A model generated the notes under the pieces. The model was given only the letters and a program-made list of their open reading frames with translations. It was not told where the DNA came from and ran no database searches. A stretch of DNA of 64,000 nucleotides from Edolisoma coerulescens (taxonomy: Eukaryota; Chordata; Aves; Passeriformes; Campephagidae). Below, in pieces: positions 60,363-64,000 of the stretch (its first letter is position 1; every line of letters begins with the position of its first letter). Both the position numbers and the translations under genes were made by a program. The stretch is from positions 570,834 to 634,833 of the forward strand of contig VWZW01004122.1 in assembly GCA_013397115.1 (NCBI GenBank), given 5' to 3'.

Positions 60363-63069
60363 GTAAGTATGGCAGTATCATTCTTTATGGAGTCACTTGC
60401 ACCAGATCTCTTGCAGTAGCTGGCTGTTCATTGTTTACAGAATACTTGAGAAAGGAAGCAGTAACATGCCAATAAAAGGAGAAGGTTTTGCCAGGAAAGA
60501 TCGGTTTTGGGTGATGAGTGTGTGTATGGGTAAAATTTGTTTATTTTTTTCCTTTTGGAATTTTCATGAGGATTTATTTGCAAGTGGAGGTTCAGGCTGT
60601 GCATGTGAAACCATAAGCCGGTACTGGGAATCTCATAGGGGAGTCTCAAAACTGCCTATGAAGCAAAACCAATGATGTGTTTAGTTTATTATTGGACTTA
60701 ATTTTCCATCCAAAACTTGAAAAGAAAAAGTGATATATTTAAACTAGCTAGAAGCTAAGTTAGTCCTTCAGGAAGGCCTTTTGATAGAAAATTGATAAAA
60801 GATACATTACTTAGTATGTTAGCATCTCCTTATCTAAGCTGAGAAGCAACTGCAAGGGTCTAAAGAGACCGGCTGAAAACTTGGTGGCTGTGTTTCTTTG
60901 AGGGAGAGGGAAAAGAAGCAAGTCGGGGCCATGGGGAATACCTGTCAAGGTATGATTTAGTTGTATAAATCTATTTTGATTAAATTAGTGCATCAGAAAC
61001 ACCAGTTGAATACCCTTTAGGGGGCACAAGAAAGGCAGTTGCCTTCCTGCAAAGATATCCCTGACTAAACGTGTCTAAAATTATGTAAGCAATGACCAAA
61101 TGACAGAGTATTGCAATGCCAAGTACCCTTTTGGCAGCTGGGGTTGGTGGTGGGTATCTGATGCTTATAGATAATATTTTTCAAAATGAGAGCCTTTTAT
61201 TCACATTCTGGATATGTTTCTGTTGAACAGATTTAATAAGTCTTGAAGTAACTAAAAATTACCTAGATATTAGTGATCTTTATTACTTTATTTTTCTGGC
61301 CTCTGTCTCTGTATTGGTCTGGAGTAACTCTCCTGAAGTCATAATTTTGCCTGGGGCTAAACTTCATTCTCTCTTCTTCTAAGAAAGATTGCAAATTGAG
61401 TTAGGCCACTTTGAAAAGCTTTTATGGCTTTGATATGGGTTGAAAGCTGCTGGAGATGAGGTTTATCAAATCCATTACAGTTCGGTGTTACTCCATTTGA
61501 TTAGTCACTCTTGGCATATAGATAGGATTTGAAAGAAAAATGTCTTCAGCAAAATTATTATCAATAAGTCACATGTTTAGATTATAGTTGTTTATACTGC
61601 GTACTCCTCTGATGGGAAGCTTTATTTCATATACATAGACTTGTAATGGATACACCTGCTTCATTGGAAGGCTTCAAAAAGTAGCCATTCACTAGGCCAG
61701 ATTTCAAGTATTTACCTAATACTGTAACATTTGCTTTCTGCTAGAAAGTGTTGTAAAACCACAGCAGGAATGTAGTCTTTTTTCTGGAATCTCTGATGGG
61801 GACTAACAGCTTTCCATCGCAAGGTGGAGAGGTCATGAAGCATTTTATAGAAACAGACTTCACAAAGTTACATGGGTCAGTCTCACCCTGAGTTCTTAAT
61901 CTGTACAAAAACAAAACACTTTTTTTTTTAGCATTATGTCACTGGTTGAAAAAGGTGTATTGAGTGATGCAAACTCTCAAGTACACCAATATGCTTTTCA
62001 CAGAATCGGCTTAAGTTTCGTTTTCTGTTTTCCTTTTTGTAAATATTAGGGAACATACTTTATCAAAGAGTGTTAACTATTTTATTGTACTCTGAATTTT
62101 GTCCTTGGTACTGAACAGGTATGCCTTATTCCCCAAGGATACTCCTGTAAGCATTAGTTTTATGAATCATCTTAAAACATTAGTATCTCCCTAAGTCCCT
62201 GATGAGGTTTACATGTTTGTCAGGAAAAGAATTGCTCCCATCCTCAGGCTCAGTAGACTTTTCACACTATGTTAAACTCTCAGCCAACTTAGTGATAATT
62301 TTGACTTTTCAAGTGTTTTTCTTTATTAAAAATTTGCTGTTTTTCCTTTTTGATCTTACTTTTTTCATCATTCAATACATTTGTCTCTTAGTGTGTTCTT
62401 TACAACTTTAACAGAGGTCCCAAGTCTTTCATTTTTGTAACAAATTTCAAGTGAGAAGAATTGACTGGTTTTAATTTGAGGTTAGAAGTGAAAAAAAATG
62501 GTTTTTATTTTCTTCTGTTTACATTCAAATCAAGCATGTTTGGCTTGAGTCAAGATGTGATCCAGGTATTCTTTGCAGAATGAAAGCCTTAATTTGGGTG
62601 GGTTTAGTATCTCTTTGTGCTTTTATACCAACAAATTTATATTCAGACCACAAGAATTATATCAAAAGATCTCATTTTAAAGGCATTTGAGATGTGCTTT
62701 TGGAAGTTGAGGTGGAGTGATTGAAGAAATTGCTATTTCTCAGCTGTGTAGAGCATCTCAGCTGCAGAACTTGTAACTTTACTTAAATGCAAAAATTGTT
62801 GAGCTTAAATGGCTTTTAGTGCTTAGAAAGGGGACAATGAGAGAGGTCATTACTTTATCTCTACTTTAGGAAAAGCTATTTTCAGATAGTGAACAAGTAA
62901 ATGATTTGAAGGGGGTGGGTGGCATCTTACAGATCCTTAGATCTTTTACTCATAGAATGTTGGCTCTTTAAAATGCTGTTGTGGAAGGAGTAGTGAGCTG
63001 CTGTTCTAATACTCACAGTTTTGGAGTCCAAATATTTCACGATCTTACGACAATTTATTTTCCTTCTAG

Positions 63070-63124
63070 GACTGTATTGTAACTATCCAGTCCTTCTTCA
63101 GCTGCTTTCCCTTTGGTGGGCCTG
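63070..63124 (+). other. Possible untranslated exon
   Basis: Flanked by attttccttctag and cctg|gtaagt, both close to consensus, 55 nt apart. Two frames are open but show no recognised protein. It fits a 5' UTR exon of the gene starting at about 52.3 kb. Confidence 0.4.
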
Positions 63125-63299
63125 GTAAGTTTTTATATTCTATTATAAATAGCTTTGTCAGTGCAAGAAGGGTTAATTTATTTTCAGTCATTCTTTCCAC
63201 TTGAATGTGGAGTAAGAATAAGGTTCAGCTATTGTTTGACTTTTTGTAACAGTTTGTCAGCTCTGTTTCAAATTGAAATGTACAGTACCAATATATTAT

Positions 63300-63700
63300 A
63301 AACAAGAACCAGCACGTGCCCAGGTGGCCAAGAAGGCCGATGGCATCCTGGCCTGTATCAAAAACAGTGTAGCCAGGGGGACCAGGGCAGGTCCATGTGC
63401 TGGGAACTCATGAGGTCCTGCCTCGAGTGCTGTGTCCTGTTCTGGGCCTCTCATAACAAGAACAACATTGAGAGGCTGGAGCGAGCTCAGAGAAGGACAG
63501 CGGAGCTGGGGAAGGGTCTGGAGCACGGGTTCTGTGAGGAGCAGCTGGGGGGGCTCAGCCTGGAGAAAAGGAGGATTGGAGGGGCACTTACTGCTCCCTG
63601 CAACTGCCTCAAAGGAAGTGTAGCCAGATGGGGGTCCGTTTCCCAAGTAACAAGTTCATAGTTATTTCGGGAAAAAAGATTACTTCCTCATTGAAATAGG
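63300..63700 (+). mobile_element. CR1 LINE fragment, sense
   Basis: It starts in the conserved cccaggtggccaagaaggcc block, then tggcatcctggcctgtatc, gagaggctggagcgagctca, agcctggagaaaaggagg and cccaagtaacaag, in standard CR1 order. The translated 63395-63661 frame is the ORF2 C-terminal region. It is 5'-truncated, lacks the CR1 3' terminal microsatellite, and has deletions after 63655, so it is an inactive copy. Confidence 0.9.
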
Positions 63701-64000
63701 GCTAGCTGTAGGCAGTTTCCCCTCGGTGTTTGGGGATTTTTGTGTTGATGTAATTGCAAAACTTTTACTTCGCATTCTGCATGATCACGTATGAGTACAT
63801 ACTGTTCCATTTCGTGTAGCTGTAGCAATGCAGAGCTTAATGGATGCACAATGTGGCAGCAGTTCTAATGCAAGCTGAAATGTTTGCTCTTTATTTAGGC
63901 TAAGGCATTGCAAATAAGTATATTCAATATTTTCTCCATTCAGAATGAAGACAAATGTAAAGATGGCATGTCCAAGGAACTTTAAAAGGTGTAGACCTCC

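Larger units (their letters stand above)
52767..64000 (+). other. Probable first intron(s) of the plus-strand gene
   Basis: GC-rich until about 53.0 kb, then AT-rich with no coding exon on the plus strand. It contains candidate untranslated exons (59761, 60281, 63070), a 25-bp duplication (53236-53285), a minus-strand terminal-exon candidate (56891-57109) and a CR1 copy at the right end. A gaaat pentamer run lies near 53835. Confidence 0.5.

Noticed and set aside
63395..63661. 88-codon plus-strand frame resembling a reverse-transcriptase C-terminus
   Set aside because: It is the CR1 ORF2 end of a truncated, inactive copy, not a host gene.

Overview
The window is vertebrate nuclear DNA, almost certainly avian. 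Genes are split by short consensus introns, there are three CpG-island promoters, and the recognisable interspersed repeats are CR1 LINE fragments and a bird-type endogenous-retrovirus LTR. No primate SINE/L1-like or bacterial features were seen. One sequencing gap of Ns lies at 52470-52766. The family assignments come from reading translated exons, not from any search.

Left part (1-13.6 kb), minus strand: the 5' half of GTF2B, the general transcription factor TFIIB. Coding exons 1-3 are at 13567-13583, 10995-11101 and 591-724. Together they encode residues 1-86: the zinc ribbon and the B-reader/linker start. The rest of the gene lies beyond position 1. Its promoter is the CpG island at about 12.93-13.87 kb.

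Middle (about 17.4-42.1 kb), minus strand: a complete KYAT3 (CCBL2), a PLP-dependent kynurenine/cysteine-S-conjugate aminotransferase. All 13 coding exons can be joined in frame into a 453-residue protein with a mitochondrial presequence and intact catalytic residues (Lys279 Schiff base). Its promoter CpG island at 41.6-42.1 kb carries a 41-bp minisatellite. A full-length solo LTR (16372-16947) sits between the GTF2B promoter and the KYAT3 3' end.

Right part (42-64 kb): no confidently identified protein gene. A third CpG island (about 52.0-53.0 kb) has a TATA-like box and a plus-strand splice donor. It looks like the first exon of a plus-strand gene whose coding part lies to the right. From mammalian synteny the LRRC8 cluster (LRRC8B) is the likeliest candidate, but this is inference. 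Possible plus-strand untranslated exons follow at 59761, 60281 and 63070. Two minus-strand open frames, at 43269-43614 and 56891-57109, end in a stop codon overlapped by AATAAA and look like terminal coding exons of unrecognised genes. The second encodes a coiled coil plus a C-terminal membrane anchor. These two are the best candidates for something undescribed. No exotic multigene system is visible.
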